Positions 11,203-23,470 of a stretch of 64,000 bases of DNA are shown here, in pieces. Origin of the DNA: Zygnema cylindricum (lineage: Eukaryota; Streptophyta; Zygnematophyceae; Zygnematales; Zygnemataceae); assembly GCA_037447655.1 (NCBI GenBank), contig JBBHKE010001463.1, positions 62,001 to 126,000 on the forward strand, read 5' to 3'. A program made the position numbers and the translations under genes. Position 1 is the first letter of the stretch. Every line of letters starts with the position of its first letter. A model generated the notes under the pieces. That model was given only the letters and a program-made list of their open reading frames with translations, searched no databases and was not told where the DNA came from.

Positions 11203-14200
11203 ATGGCGACAGCTGTTAGGATATGGATGCAAACACTCTGTTTAGGAGAAACATTGATGCTTTGTATGGTACTGGAGGCCAGAGGCGAAAGATCCACGAT
11301 TGGTTCAAACGAAGATTCGACAGGAAAGGCATCGACCAATCGCTATGCAAATTGCACTGTACAAAGCTTTACAAACTTCAAAGAAATTGGAAGTGGAAGG
11401 TGAGGCTTTTTTTAATAAATGCACATAGTTGGGAGCCAATCATGTGCACTTTGCACTTGTTATCTTTTTGATAAAGCGCTAGGCACTTGCATTGTACCTG
11501 CTGTTCATAAGAGACGAAGGCAATGAAAGTTGTTCGTGCATTGTACTCATAGCAAAAGTTAAAGCCGTCACACAGTTTTAAAAATGGAATGGTATGAGAA
11601 TTCAGTTTTTGTTGTTTCCACATCCATGATGCCTATCATCAACACACATTCGTGAAGTTTTTAATTAACAACTCCTAAGGCTTAGTTTTGTTGTGCGATA
11701 ACATCTGAAAATGCTGTTTTTGGTTGACCCATCTCATACGTGTTTTTTACGTATATTGCGGGGTCACCAGATACGGCGTTTCCATGCGTTTTCCTGCTCT
11801 TGAACTACGCTATTTTTGGTTTTACATAAGGATTCAGATGTATTTTTTTTTAAACGTCTCCAATTGGTTGCTTATGCAGAAATGCCTTGATTTACTCCGC
11901 TGTCTGCTGCTATACTGGGCAACGTGTAGCCATCAAAGCTTATCTGCGTAAAGGACTCACGACGATCGATTTGTATCGAGTGAAACGAGAAATTGGACTT
12001 CTCAGAATGTTACAGTAAGCAAGCTTTTTCCGTTTACTGTGTAGGAAGGATTCAAAATGTGTGAATGCACTTCTAAACCGGTCCATTGTCCAAGGATGTA
12101 CCCAAGAGGGAAAGGAATGTCTTTTCATCAGGCCCTTAATACGAGATTTTTTTGATAATTAATGCTCAAATTATTGGACCTTCAACATCTAATGTTCATA
12201 GTTGTTCAATGTTGGACATTTGATGGTGTTTCCTTGAACTAAATCACATAATGTGATTTTATTGCCAAATTATGTATGGTTTAGACACGAGAACATCATT
12301 CGATGGTTGGGACATTTTGAAGACCAGCAGTGCATATTTCTCGTTCAAGAGTGGGCGTCAAGAGGAGATTTATTTGAGGAGTTGAAAATTTGTGGCGGTA
12401 CAATGCCAGAGCGCAGAGTTGTTTCACAGGCAAGGTTTTGCGTTTTCTTCCTTTTTTTTTTGCTTTCTGTATAAAACCTCACATGCCGTCCAGTCACCAA
12501 TATGTTTTCCTTAAACATTTGATGTAAAAAAATCAGGGCGAAAAAGTATTGCCCCAATCACATGTGCAGAAAATACAGTTTTCCGTCACCCACTTTCTCT
12601 GTCAATTTTGCCCAATGCAACATCCTGAATTTGCAAGAAGAAAAATAAAGCAATGAATTGTTTTTTTTTTTTTGGCAAGGACAAATAGCTTACTTTGGGA
12701 GGTGGTGAACATATGCAGATCTTACTACCACTAATCGCGGCATTACAACATATGCATTCACTCGGTATTTTGCACCGAGATCTCAAACCAGAGAACATTT
12801 TGCTCTCTTCTGACGGTGCTATCAAGGTATGGAACGTCGTCTCTTAATTACACTTTTTCTCGTCAATTTGAAAGACATGTCAATTTTTTCAACAACCAAC
12901 AAAGTCTTGCAAATTGTTGATAATTCCGTTTTTTGAGAGTCATGCGACCTGGTCAACAACAACACAGAATGGATTAGTTTGAAAATGTGGAGAAAATGTG
13001 GCATTGTAAGTGATGGATCCACACCGTCCATCGTTATAAAAGTTAATAACACTAATCTGGTCGCAATTTTTTTGGGTCTTTAATCATGAAATAGTGTTAA
13101 CAACACTATTTAAGGACTACAATTTGCCACGTCTACTTGCACTAAATTAGTGATATAAATTCTAATTTTGCATTAACGCTAATAACGACGGGCGGTGTAC
13201 TATGGTTTTAATTGACCGCAGGTCATCCCCTTGCACTAAATTAGTATTATAAATTCTAATTTTACATTAACACTAATGAGTCCTTAACGCTAAAAACAAT
13301 GGGTGCTGTACTGTGGCTTCGATTGACTCCAGGTTTGTGATTTTGGGCTGGCCATAAATGTGGCTATGGAAAGACCAGCAAGTCGTCTTGGTACATTACA
13401 ATACATGGCACCGGAGGTTGTTTGTAGACCCATGATACGACCCCGGAATATGGCCATGATGGAAGCATATGATGAAAAAGTCGACATTTGGTGAGTTGAA
13501 ACTTCCACGAACTTCAAAAATGTTTACTGATTCTCTCACTCACTCAGAAACTCTTGAATTAGCAAGAGTTAGGGAATACAGATTTAACTAATGCAAGACT
13601 GGGCTTTTTTTTGGGTTTTTTTTAATATTTTTATTGATTTTTTTTTCCAGGGCATGTGGAGTTCTTGTTTATGAGCTTGTGATGGGACGACCACCATTTG
13701 AGGGATCAACTGATGAAGGCACAACTCAACAAATCCTTCACATGGAACTCAGGCAGATGCCAGACTCCATGTCTCCACCTTGCCAAGACTTTGTCCGTAA
13801 GGTGACGGTCAATCTCGTCACCTTTTTTTTATTTCCGTCTTTAGTTTCCATCATTACCTTTTTTTAATGTTTTCCAGATAGACGGTTTTTGCTGAGCGAG
13901 CGAGCGAGCCTAATGGAATTAGAGTGAATACATATTGAAATGTGATGCAAAACAAAACTGATTTGACTCACATTTGTTTCCCGCTTTGAAGGTTTTATGC
14001 GAGAGTTTTGAGTCCTCCTCCCCTGCTAATTGTATGTGGACTAAGTGCGGAACAAACCCTTTGTGATATTTGCAGGTTCTAAGAAAGGATCCTTCGGAGA
14101 GAATATCGCTTGCTGAGATGCTTCGTCATCCTTTCATTGTATTAAATTCCAGTCATGAGCAACTTCAGAAAGTTAAAAGGCCGACGGCGTCCGCTTTGCC

Positions 14201-15779
14201 CTCTCCTAGGACACCAAAAAACACTGTCACAACTCCAAATCCAAAATTAGTGGACAAACAATTGCCAATAATTTCTTGGGAAGTAGAAAAGCAAAATAGT
14301 CCAGCATCACAGGTACCTCAAAGGTGGGAAGAAACAAAATGTTTGAAAGGTAAACTACTCTCATCTGAGAATGAAGACGACCAGGGAAATTTAATGAAGG
14401 AGAACAAAAATGGAAATGGGAAACAAAGTGGGTTACAAGATAGTGAGACAGGAAGGACAGAGAATAAAACTAGCAATGTCTCCATAACAGGCAAATTAAG
14501 CATTGAATTCCTTAATCCAATGGACAAAACCAACGAAGGAAAGACCAAGTTAATTCATGGGAAAGGAAACTGCCACACTGAGCCTCACTCAGATGCACCT
14601 CTGGAAAACATCGTAATGCCCTCGTCAAAAATGACAAGTCTTCAAAGAGACTCAGGAGAATTTTTGCCCGGAATTCCAAAAGTGGAAAGGGCAGATGTTA
14701 AAGAATACAACACAGAGACTGTTGAAAGCTCTAGAAAGGAGCAGGAAGTATTGACCATATTAACTACATCGTCAACTGCAGAAGACACGAGGAGTTTGGA
14801 TCGTTCAACCAATACCATCTCTCCAAACTCACTTTCAAAAGGCTCATTTTTCACCTCCCTCCTCGCAAGTGTAATAAGAACACCCATTTCTGCCCCTCTG
14901 ACAGATGATCCCAAAGGTTCTCAATTATGGTCAGAGGAAGAGATTTTGCCGCCTTCTCTCTGCTCCACATTGAGCTCCCAATCTGTCCTATCAATTTCCG
15001 ATGGTGAGAGAACTTCAGAAAAAGCATTGAAGTCTGGTAAAAACAGTCCTCCTTGGACCGAATATGCCACAGCAACATCTGACATATCATCGTCCCAAGA
15101 GTCATCATCATCGTGTAATTCCTCTAGAACTAGCTCTCCTCGATCTAATCCTATCAGTCCATACAGCCCTCTTGAGCTCCAAAACACAGAATGGCTTCTT
15201 CATAAACTGTCCTCAACCACAGTGTTCATCGGAAAAATAGAAATGCCCAATACATTTTCCTCGGACGGAAAAAATGGCAGTTTTCCAGGCGACACGGAGG
15301 AAAGAAAAGGACTTAAACCTCTAAAGAATATCGTCTGTTCCCATGGTTCTGATTCTCAGAGGATGTCAACTGAAAGATCGAAGGAAGGCGTTTCTTCTTC
15401 GTCAGGAATAAGTTCTTCTGGGAAAAAAGGGGTTGTTAACAGTGCGGTTCATACAACATCACCCGGTCGAGGGATACCAACTCGCCCTCTATTACCTGAT
15501 TCTCAGTTCCCAAAAACATCTCCATGGCTTATAGGCCCCACTGGAAATAATACAAACCTGGTTTCTAAACACCAGGAAGATAAAAAATGTTTAAAGTATG
15601 AGATAGAAAGAGAGGGAGGAGGAGGAGATGATACTGAAACAGACAAAAACGAAGAAGTAGAACAGAAACGACAAGGGAAAGATGATTTGGGACATGTTTC
15701 AGAACAAAATTGGCCATGGTTAGCCGGACTTTTGGAAGCTTTGACTCCCTCAACATCTGATCTGATGGTTCGTACTTGA
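11203..15779 (+). CDS. Ser/Thr protein kinase, Aurora-like catalytic domain with long Ser-rich tail
   Basis: Seven exons join in frame: 11203-11399, 11880-12014, 12285-12429, 12719-12826, 13333-13490, 13651-13801 and 14076-15779, giving 865 aa. The catalytic domain spans about residues 55-320. It has a Gly loop IGSGRNA (about 62-68), ATP-binding Lys85 in VAIK, helix-C Glu103 in VKREIGLL, catalytic HRDLKPEN (178-185), DFG (198-200), GTLQYMAPE (215-223) and [11 protein letters not shown], so it should be active. The activation-loop and APE region resembles Aurora-type kinases, which phosphorylate mitotic substrates; the actual role is unknown. Residues 330-865 are Ser/Thr/Lys-rich, apparently disordered, and all in the last exon. 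Intron 3 must use a GC donor (12430-12431): the nearby GT would put a stop just after the junction. Intron 4 contains a MITE and a duplicated 3' splice region. The start is uncertain because residues 1-50 look unlike a kinase N-terminus and other frames are open there. Confidence 0.85.
13021..13199. mobile_element. Small TA-family MITE in kinase intron 4
   Basis: Left terminus CACCGTCCATCGTTAT and right terminus TAATAACGACGGGCGGTG, about 180 bp, non-coding. The interior CCACGTC and TGCACTAAATTAG are related in inverse orientation to the elements at 35105 and 61502. The left terminus follows TC rather than TA; the right one is followed by TA. Confidence 0.75.
13134..13332. repeat. Tandem duplication of MITE right end plus intron 3' splice region
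   Basis: Segment 13134-13222 (TTGCACTAAATTAG ... GATTGACC-like ... CGCAGGT) is followed by a diverged second copy at about 13231-13333 (TTGCACTAAATTAG ... GATTGACTCCAGGT). Both contain the MITE right end and a polypyrimidine-poor acceptor AG followed by GT. The frame-keeping acceptor of exon 5 is the second copy (AG at 13331-13332). The first copy has an AG at 13220-13221. Confidence 0.75.
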
Positions 15780-15796
15780 ACATGAGATGACATCAC

Positions 15797-16080
15797 CAAT
15801 ACAAATAAGCTGGCGGATTGAAGTGGAAGATGAAGTCAGCAATAGAATATTTGTTTGAAAATAAGGTATGATGGTCCACAGTCGAACCTAAGATGATGTC
15901 AGCAATACGATTAAGCTGGTGGATTGAAGTGGAAGATGAAGTCAGCAATAGAATATGTTTGAAAATAAGGAATGATGGTCCACAGTCAAACCTAAGATGA
16001 TGTCAGCAATACCAATAAGCTGGCAGATAGAAGTGGAAGATGATGCCAGCAACAGAAAATTGTTTGAAAATAAGGAAATT
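15797..16080 (+). repeat. Tandem repeat in the kinase 3' UTR, unit about 108 bp, three copies
   Basis: Starting 18 bp after the stop codon, a unit containing GATGATGTCAGCAATAC, AAGCTGG, GAAGTGGAAGATGA and GTTTGAAAATAAGG is repeated about three times with a few substitutions. It is probably transcribed as 3' UTR. Confidence 0.8.
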
Positions 16081-18790
16081 GTATAAAGATAGCTATACAG
16101 AGACTTGACAAAGCTGTAAATAAATATATGGATGTATATGATGAAGAGGAGGAGAACAAGAAAACCTTAGTACATAATAAGAATTAAAAAACAGTGGAGG
16201 TACTTGAAACTTACATTTTTTTGTAAAAAATTGTCAGGGAAGGAGGGAGTTGCAGTGTTCAGTACGCGTACAGAATAGAACATTTTTTTTTTTGTACTTT
16301 TTATAAGGATGTGTTTTCCCATTTTTTTTTTTGTTTTCTATTCTTTGGAGGGATGTAGAATACAGGCAGCAATACTGGTGTAGATAATTTTTTTCCTCAT
16401 AGAAGTAGGTGTGTAGACTTTCTTCCAATCTTGTAATTTAAACTTTCTTCATTTTGTTTCCTTGTCTTTCTAATTTTGCCTCATAAAAAGTAGATAGTGT
16501 AGACTCTCTTCATCTTTGTAATTAAGACTGTCTTTAAATCTGTTTCCTTATCTTTCTTAAAAGGAGAGCTCAAAATTATTATTTTTACTTTCTTCTCTTT
16601 TTATCGCATTAGAGATGAAGAGAGAAAGGATGGGAAAAAGAAAGGAAACCAGGCAGTTTTATATCATAGCTGAGAGTAAAAGAAGGAAAGCTTGAGAGTT
16701 TTACAATATCTATTGACACTTTTTCAGTCCATAGAAGGGTATTTTAATAATAAGTCAATAAAATTATCTTTTCAAACGAATGACACAAATTATAATCAAT
16801 TTGAAATGACATGAATTGTAACCAAACTCTTAAAATTTCAGTGGAGCGAGGATGAAAAGAAGACTTGAACATTTCCGTCTTCGTTTCTCTCGATCCCTAC
16901 CTCCCTCCCTGCCTCAAATCCCTCTCCCTCTCTCCCTCCCTCCCTCTGCTCAAAGTCATTTTTCTCCTCCCTCCCTCTGCGCAAAGATAATTCTCCTCTC
17001 CCTCCTCCCCTATGCTCAAAAAGAATTATACAGACTTGGTAGAGAAAAACACAAGTTGGTGGATTGACTTACCTTTGCTTTAGTGAGCCCTGTGGTGGCC
17101 AATTATAAAGCTCAAGTTAATATTAAATATATTTATGGATACGAAACAAGCCAAATAAAAATATACGAGCAGGGTTTAACAGAAGCGAGGTGGGAGAGGG
17201 AGAGGGAGACAAATATACATCAGACAATATCTGAACATATCGCCACCAACAGATATTCGCTGCGTACAAAAAATATGTTTTGCAAGAAAATTCTTTCTGC
17301 CTTCATATTTGGCAAAGGAGTTGTTTTTTGGACCATATTATCAGTAAACATAAGAAGGTAGAAAATAAAAAGATTGTCCACAATTGAAAGGTGAGAATCT
17401 TAGCTTTCCATCGCAACCATCGGATCAGTAATCCCATAAGTGTACACCAAGGAAAATGAGTTTAAGATTGTAAACTATATAGTTGCTGGAAAAATATCAA
17501 CACTAATAGCGATACACAGTGGTGTCTCCAACTGAAAATCGGAGACGTGTTCACGGAGAAAAGTTGATTTAAGTTTAAATTTTCACTTTAGTTTTCATTT
17601 TGGTTTTTGATTTTAATGTAAATTTTAATTTTAATTCAGCTGGAAGTGCCAAAAAAAAAAAAACTTAAATGATAATAGCGATGCGCAATTTTGGAATAAA
17701 TTAAGTAGTAAATTTAATCATTATTAAATTGCTTAGTTGATTAAGTAAGTAAATAACTTAAGTAATTTTGTGATCAATTCCCCAATAATAGTGAGATATA
17801 AAATAGAAACAAATGGTTGTCAGGAATTGCCCCTGGAGGCTCCCAAAAGTTGCCCGGAGAAAGAAATGAAAAAAAAACAAACAAAAAAATAATAAAAAAT
17901 GTTCGGAAAAATAGTTGGAAAAACAAGAAAATAAAAAATGGTCACAATAAGGTGTGCAGAAAAACATGCCAAAAAAAAAAAAAAAAAACAGCAGTAATGC
18001 TCAGAAAAATATATGGACAACGAAAATGCTCAGAAAAAAAAGAAAAACGAAGAAGAAAAAAAGAAAAATCGCTGCCAAAGGGTCGGAGGTCTTACAGTCC
18101 ACACTATATGTGGTAAGAGGATACTGTTGCCGTCCGTAAAAAAAATTACCTCAAATTTTAAGACAGAGGGAGGAATTTTCCCTTCCCTCCCCTCCCTCTC
18201 TCCTCTTTCTCTTGTCCTTCCTCTCTCTCCTTCATCTCTCCTCTCTCTCTCTCCCTCTTTTCCCCCTCTCCCTTTCCTCCCTCCCTCCCTCCCTCCCTCC
18301 CTCCCTCCCTCCCTCCCCTCTCTCTCTCTTTCTCTCTCTTCTCCCTCTCTGTCTCCCCTCTCTCCCTATCTCTTCCCCCTATCTCGCCACTTCCTTGTCC
18401 CGAAATCCAAAAAAATAGTGCGGCAACGGCGCTACCCAAAATTCCATTGTCGTGGCCGTACGGTATTCTATCCTTTTCCAAGTTTTTTTTCGTAATTTTG
18501 TACTTTTTGTGCGCGATCCTGTACGAAATTGGCGGCGGCGTAGGAGCCAAAAATGCGCGGCCGACTCCGAAATTCCTCGGAAAGTGCCAGTCTGCCGTAC
18601 ATGTAATTTTTATAAAATGTACTAAAAGGAATCGATGGTAGTGAATCCGACGGCGTAGAAGTGCGGACTTGCTCTGTCGAATCATGGTCACGGTTCAATG
18701 GTACGAAAAGTGACTGTGACGTATGTGATCCAACGGTGCATAAATGCTAATCTGTTCCACTGCGTCATGGTCATGGGGACCTGTCACTAC
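16081..18790. other. Intergenic, simple-sequence rich, nothing coding recognised
   Basis: Pyrimidine tracts occur at about 16890-17010 and 18180-18385 ((CCCT)n/(CTCT)n), with poly-A-rich DNA at 17865-18065. All give spurious low-complexity open frames. A degenerate right end of a TA-family element (CTAATAGCGATACAC) lies at about 17500-17525. Confidence 0.5.
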
Positions 18791-18829
18791 AGTACACCGC
18801 GAATCGTAATTAGAGTAATGAAAAAACTA

Positions 18830-19317
18830 CACCGTGAATCGCTATTAGCGTAATGAAATAGATAGCGTAATGAAACAATTAGCGTACTTTACGGTAAATT
18901 GTGTTTTTTCGGGTACACCATGATACTAATTTATCATGTACTCTAATTTGTAAACTGCTTTGTAAAAATTTTCAGCACATAATATGTCCACACTAAAACA
19001 TGAATATGTACGAAACTGTTCAAATCGTACGCCGTCGCGTTTTTTTGACATCTGCGTATGCCCGAAAATATTTACGCAATTATATTTATTATATTTTATG
19101 TACTTTTAAACTTAAAAATGTACGAAACAGTACAGATCTGGTTGTCCGTACACCACACTATTTAAAAGGGAACTAAATTACAGTTATGAACCGCATTGAG
19201 CGGGGTACCTCAAATAACGTGCAAAAACATTTAGCGTACTTTATTCTATTTGAGAATTTGCCCCAAAAAAAGGGGTACCCCAATTAGCGTCATGTACGCT
19301 AATAGCGATTCGCGGTG
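18830..19317. mobile_element. TA-flanked MITE A2, nested in A1
   Basis: Left terminus CACCGTGAATCGCTATTAGC, right terminus GCTAATAGCGATTCGCGGTG, flanked by TA at 18828-18829 and 19318-19319. The same subfamily is seen at 36946-37463. It splits A1 at a TTAGAGTACAAAAAC site that is intact in the copy at 59418. Confidence 0.85.
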
Positions 19318-19363
19318 TAGAGTACAAAAACCTAAAAAAAAACAATTAGAGTAATGAACGCTA

Positions 19364-19864
19364 CACCGCGAATCGTAATTAGAGTAATGAAAAAATTAGA
19401 GTACAAAAACTGAAAAAAACAATTAGAGTAATTGACGCTAATTTATGTGATAGAGCCTTTTCAACCATGAAGTTTACTCTAATTTATTTATGTATTCTAA
19501 TTTGTCACGCTAATATCCTCTACTGTAATTAAGGTATCCGTACAGTATTTGGCAAAACGTACAGTTTATCGTCACTATGACGTTTGCACTACGCGGTTTG
19601 TTATAACGTAGATACATGATAACGGCATGTATTTAATCATTATTTGTACTTTTTTACTTCATAAAGTACAATTTTGCACGGTCTGACACCGTCCGTACTC
19701 CACACTATTTAAAACGAACCTATAATAGAATTAAAAACGCTAATTAAACTTTACCTTAAATAGAATAATGAAAAAATTAGAGTCATTTACTCTATTTCAT
19801 GTGATAGAGTCGAAATTTCGAGCGACCGAATTAGAGTAATTTACTCTAATTACGATGCGCGGTG
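19364..19864. mobile_element. TA-flanked MITE A3, nested in A1
   Basis: Left terminus CACCGCGAATCGTAATTAG, right terminus CTAATTACGATGCGCGGTG, flanked by TA at 19362-19363 and 19865-19866. It belongs to the same subfamily as its host A1. The host reads GAACGC-TA before it and TA-GTTTATGTGAT after it; the empty site at 59418-59890 reads GAACGCTAATTTATGTGAT. Confidence 0.85.
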
Positions 19865-20409
19865 TAGTTTATGTGATACAGCTTTTTCAACTATGAAGTT
19901 TACTCTAGTTTAATTAAGCATTCTATATTAGGTTATGTCGGCGACAATTTTTTGCGTGATAATTATGAACACTAAATTGCGTAAACATACAAAATGTGTC
20001 AGTCCTTATAGTATTGACGTCATTGTGACGCTAGTACTATTTGTCGCATTGAATGTCAGTAAATGTTCACACTGACGACGATGCTGTCGACGGACGAGAG
20101 TTATGCGAACGGATATTTTTCGATGTGATTGATTCTTTTGTTTAGTGCTATTTCACGTGCGAGCGCGATTCTATTAAATCATTTTTTGTACCTTTTTACT
20201 TATAAAAGTACAATTTTGCACGGTCAGACGTCGTCCGTACTCCACACTATTTAAAAATAACCTATATTATATTTTTTTACGCTAATTAGACCTCACCTAA
20301 ATTTAGAATAATGAAAAAGTTAGAATCGATTACTCTATTTGATGTGATAGACTCGAAATTTCGAGCGACCGAATCAGAGTAATTTACTCTAATTACGATT
20401 CGCGGTGTA

Positions 20410-21400
20410 GTAACCTGTAAGGACTATGGAGAATGCCAGCAATTTTTCGACTTTAAGTTTCAATTTCTCAACGGTTTCCGTCGTTTTGGTTTGCGAACGT
20501 CAAATTGTTCGCACTTTTATTTCGATTTTATTTCGTGGACCAAAGCGCGTCCTTTCAAAAGAAACATAACATCCGAAGATATCATTCGTATCATATTGAT
20601 TGCGTGGCACTGCGGTCTTAAAAGGAGTTTTTTTACGGACTGTAGAGTCACGTTCCCCTAACACGGCCTTCTACAAGTTTCGACCATGGCTTCCTGCTAG
20701 AGATTTTCGTCTTTTTCTTCGTGTATCCGGCGCCAAATTTGGCGTGCAAGTACTCTAACGAAATATTTTTTCAAAATCTTTCTAGTAATGGTAAAATAAA
20801 CTCCATCTATTATCTCGTTTTCCATAATCGACTCACGCACTTTACTTCCGATTTTAATTTCTTTTTCGTGTAATCTCCTCCACCTTTGTCGCCCAATTTG
20901 AGGCTCCTTTACTTCACCATCAGAGTCCCTCAGACTTCGCCATCCTCCGCGAATCACTTGTGCTTTTTCGACGACGTTTTCGCTACCGCCTATGGATTCC
21001 CACTAAGGATTTCTATCATTCTTTTCGTGTTTTTCGTGTATCCGGCGCCAAATTTGCCGTGCAGTTACTAAAAAAAAAAATATCTTTTTATAACCCTTTA
21101 TAATAGCCGGCAAATCAGATCCATCCGTTCCGCCGTTCTTCCATAATTGGCTCTACCACTTTCGAACGATTTCCTTTTTTTCCTTCTGTGGCGATCGCTC
21201 GCCATCTTTGTCACCCAAATTGGCGTCATATTAGTCCACGAACATGATTTTGAACTTACTGCACACAGGGAAGAGGAGGGACGAGGACTTGAGAAACTCG
21301 TTTGAAAATTCCGTTGCGTTCGTGGACGCCCGGACCCTTTCGGATGAGTGACACCTGAACACCTTGGTGGTCGTGCTCAACCGTCCACACCGCGGGTGGC
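20410..21400 (+). repeat. Probable 5' leader of the non-LTR element with about 300-bp tandem units
   Basis: Two diverged units, about 20714-21015 and 21016-21235, share TCGTGTATCCGGCGCCAAAT, a CCATAAT(C/T)G(A/G)CTC block and a CTTTGTC(G/A)CCCAA block. They lie just upstream of the retrotransposon ORF in the same direction, as tandem promoter monomers of non-LTR elements often do. The role is inference. Confidence 0.45.
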
Positions 21401-22779
21401 ACACGACATTCGTTCTTCTAGCATGTCATAAATGAACAACGTCTCGCTCTCCTTCCCCATCGTCTCCAACGCATCCGCGTGCACGGACTTTCTCCTCAGG
21501 GTTGTCCCACCCTCGTGAACCGCCTCCTCCACCAGCAACTGACACACCCTCACCCCAACCCCTTTACCCAAACGATCCCCTTGTTCCAGTGCCCTCGCCC
21601 GAATCTGGAGAGCACCATACCCTACCTTTCCCTACACCGCGGTATGGCCCTCCTTATCGGCGACAACAACCTCCAGACTTGTCTTTGACCCTCATTTCCG
21701 ACCGTCCTTTTCCTCCACCCCCATCGAAGAGCCCTTCTACCCCTCCTCCAACCAACCCACCCTTAGGTTTTCCCCATGTACCAATTTTTTCGTCCCACCC
21801 CCCTCACACAAACATCATACCTCCCTCTCAAGTCCATATTTCTACGGCCTCACATTCGACCCATTCTTCTCATCATTCCCATTCGTCTGTCCACCCTTCC
21901 TCTAACACCCCTACATCTGGGGTACCTTGTCCGGGTTGTGGGAAGCCTTTTGCTCAAGGTGCGGGTTTAGCGCAATATTTAAAAACTTGTCCCAAGATCG
22001 CTCCAACCCTTTCCAATGTCCGAGACGACACCATTGCTCACCCCATCCAACGCCACCCCTCTCACCATGATTCGGATTTTGTCCGCAATCTTAACGTTAT
22101 GGGATGTTATCATTTGGGTTCCCCCAGACCACGATTCTATTCGCGGATTCCTCCTCATCTTCGAGAGATCGTTCAAACTGCGCTTCGGTTCTCGCTTGGG
22201 CTTTAAACTGATGATATCAATAATCTTGCTGCATGGTATCTTTTCCTTTTATTTTCCTTTAGGGTTTTGATTCTACCTCTCCGTGGAGGTGTTAGCAGGG
22301 CACACGAGACACGGTCACGCTGCCAACGTTTTCTGAGTAGAGATTGGGAATCTCTTCAACAAGAACACACAAACCGCGTAATTGGCCTTTTTGTGACGCC
22401 TCCTCGTCGCCAAGCTCCACTTCCAACTTCTACGGCTCGCATGCGGCATGCCTTGCACTTTGGTCGATGTGGTGAGCTCTCTCGTGCAGCCCGTGCACTA
22501 CGACCTTTCACACCGTCACCCACAACAGCGTCTACAGTTTCATCCTGTGGCACCGACTGACGTTTTATCATTTGTTGATTCATATGAACCTCTAGAGCCC
22601 ATTGACCTAGACCAAGATGCCTTTACTAGAGGTATAGTTCGTTCCCCTCATCTCTCAGCTAGGGGACCATCGGGGATGGTTTATAAGCTTTTCCGCGATC
22701 TTTTCCCCTCTAGAAAATCAATCACAAGGTTTTGATTTGTTATTCAGAGTGGCTTTTAAATTAGCTCGGGGTCTTGTGT
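21401..22779 (+). mobile_element. RLE-type non-LTR retrotransposon, 5' part (broken)
   Basis: The first open frame (about 21502-22206) is Pro/Ser/His-rich and ends in a C2H2-type finger, CPGCGKPFAQGAGLAQYLKT then C. Further frames carry RSRCQRFLSRDWESL and RMRHALHFGRCGELSRA, and then SARGPSGMVYKLFRDLF. The last is the motif found at the start of the reverse transcriptase in R2-like and related elements. The parts lie in different frames, so it is a pseudogene. A cysteine/histidine finger before the RT, together with the endonuclease remnant at 31130-31830, points to the RLE group rather than the APE group. The copia segment starts at about 22780. Confidence 0.7.
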
Positions 22780-23470
22780 GTTGAAGGTCTTGGGCATTCT
22801 GACTTGGCTGTGTTCCACTCCCACTAAGCGTCACACTTGCACCATCAGGAACTGAGCCATTAGTACACATGGCAGCAGAAGCAAACCCAAAGAGTAATAC
22901 CTATTTGACTAGATTTATGTTGTAAGATATGTAGCTTTAAGTGAGAGAGGTCTTACAACCAGACAAACATATACCACAACCAAAAATAAGGACAATAAAA
23001 CAGAAAAACACCTTAAAGTGCACTTAGTGCTCTCATTTCCTTAACCTCTGTGTAGAATGTACATTCTGTGTTGAATTGATCAATCCTAATTGAACTAAAT
23101 ACTCAAAAGATCTAGAAAACATCTAAAAGATATAGAAAACATCTAAAATATATAGAAAACATCTAAAACTTATGTACATGGTTTAGTAGACACCCTACTC
23201 ACAAAAATCTAAGTGTTTGGACCTGAATTGTCTACTAACAATATCTATACCCTAAAAATCCGGGTGATTCTTATCACGTCTATATTCATTGGCAACCCTA
23301 CACACTAACTAACTTAAAGATATCAATTCGTGTAGATACTACAAAAAATCCACACTAAATTTGGTCAATATTGAACAGTTGGTATTCCAAAAATATTCTA
23401 AGTGCTAGACTCAAATTTCTAAGACTTACTAAAACTTACTTTTCAATACTCCCCTTAAGCTTTAGAAGAC

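Larger units (their letters stand above)
18795..20407. mobile_element. TA-flanked MITE A1, interrupted by two others
   Basis: Outer element with left terminus CACCGCGAATCGTAATTAG and right terminus CTAATTACGATTCGCGGTG, flanked by TA (18793-18794 and 20408-20409). Removing the inserts at 18830-19317 and 19364-19864 leaves about 620 bp that aligns along its length with the uninterrupted element at 59418-59890. No transposase is encoded. Confidence 0.85.

Noticed and set aside
12424-12436. Using the GT at 12435 as the donor of kinase intron 3
   Set aside because: It shifts the frame and reaches a stop a few codons into the next exon, while the GC donor keeps the kinase domain intact.
18013-18691. 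Open frames of 160-177 codons on both strands
   Set aside because: Caused by the long pyrimidine tract at 18180-18385; low complexity throughout.
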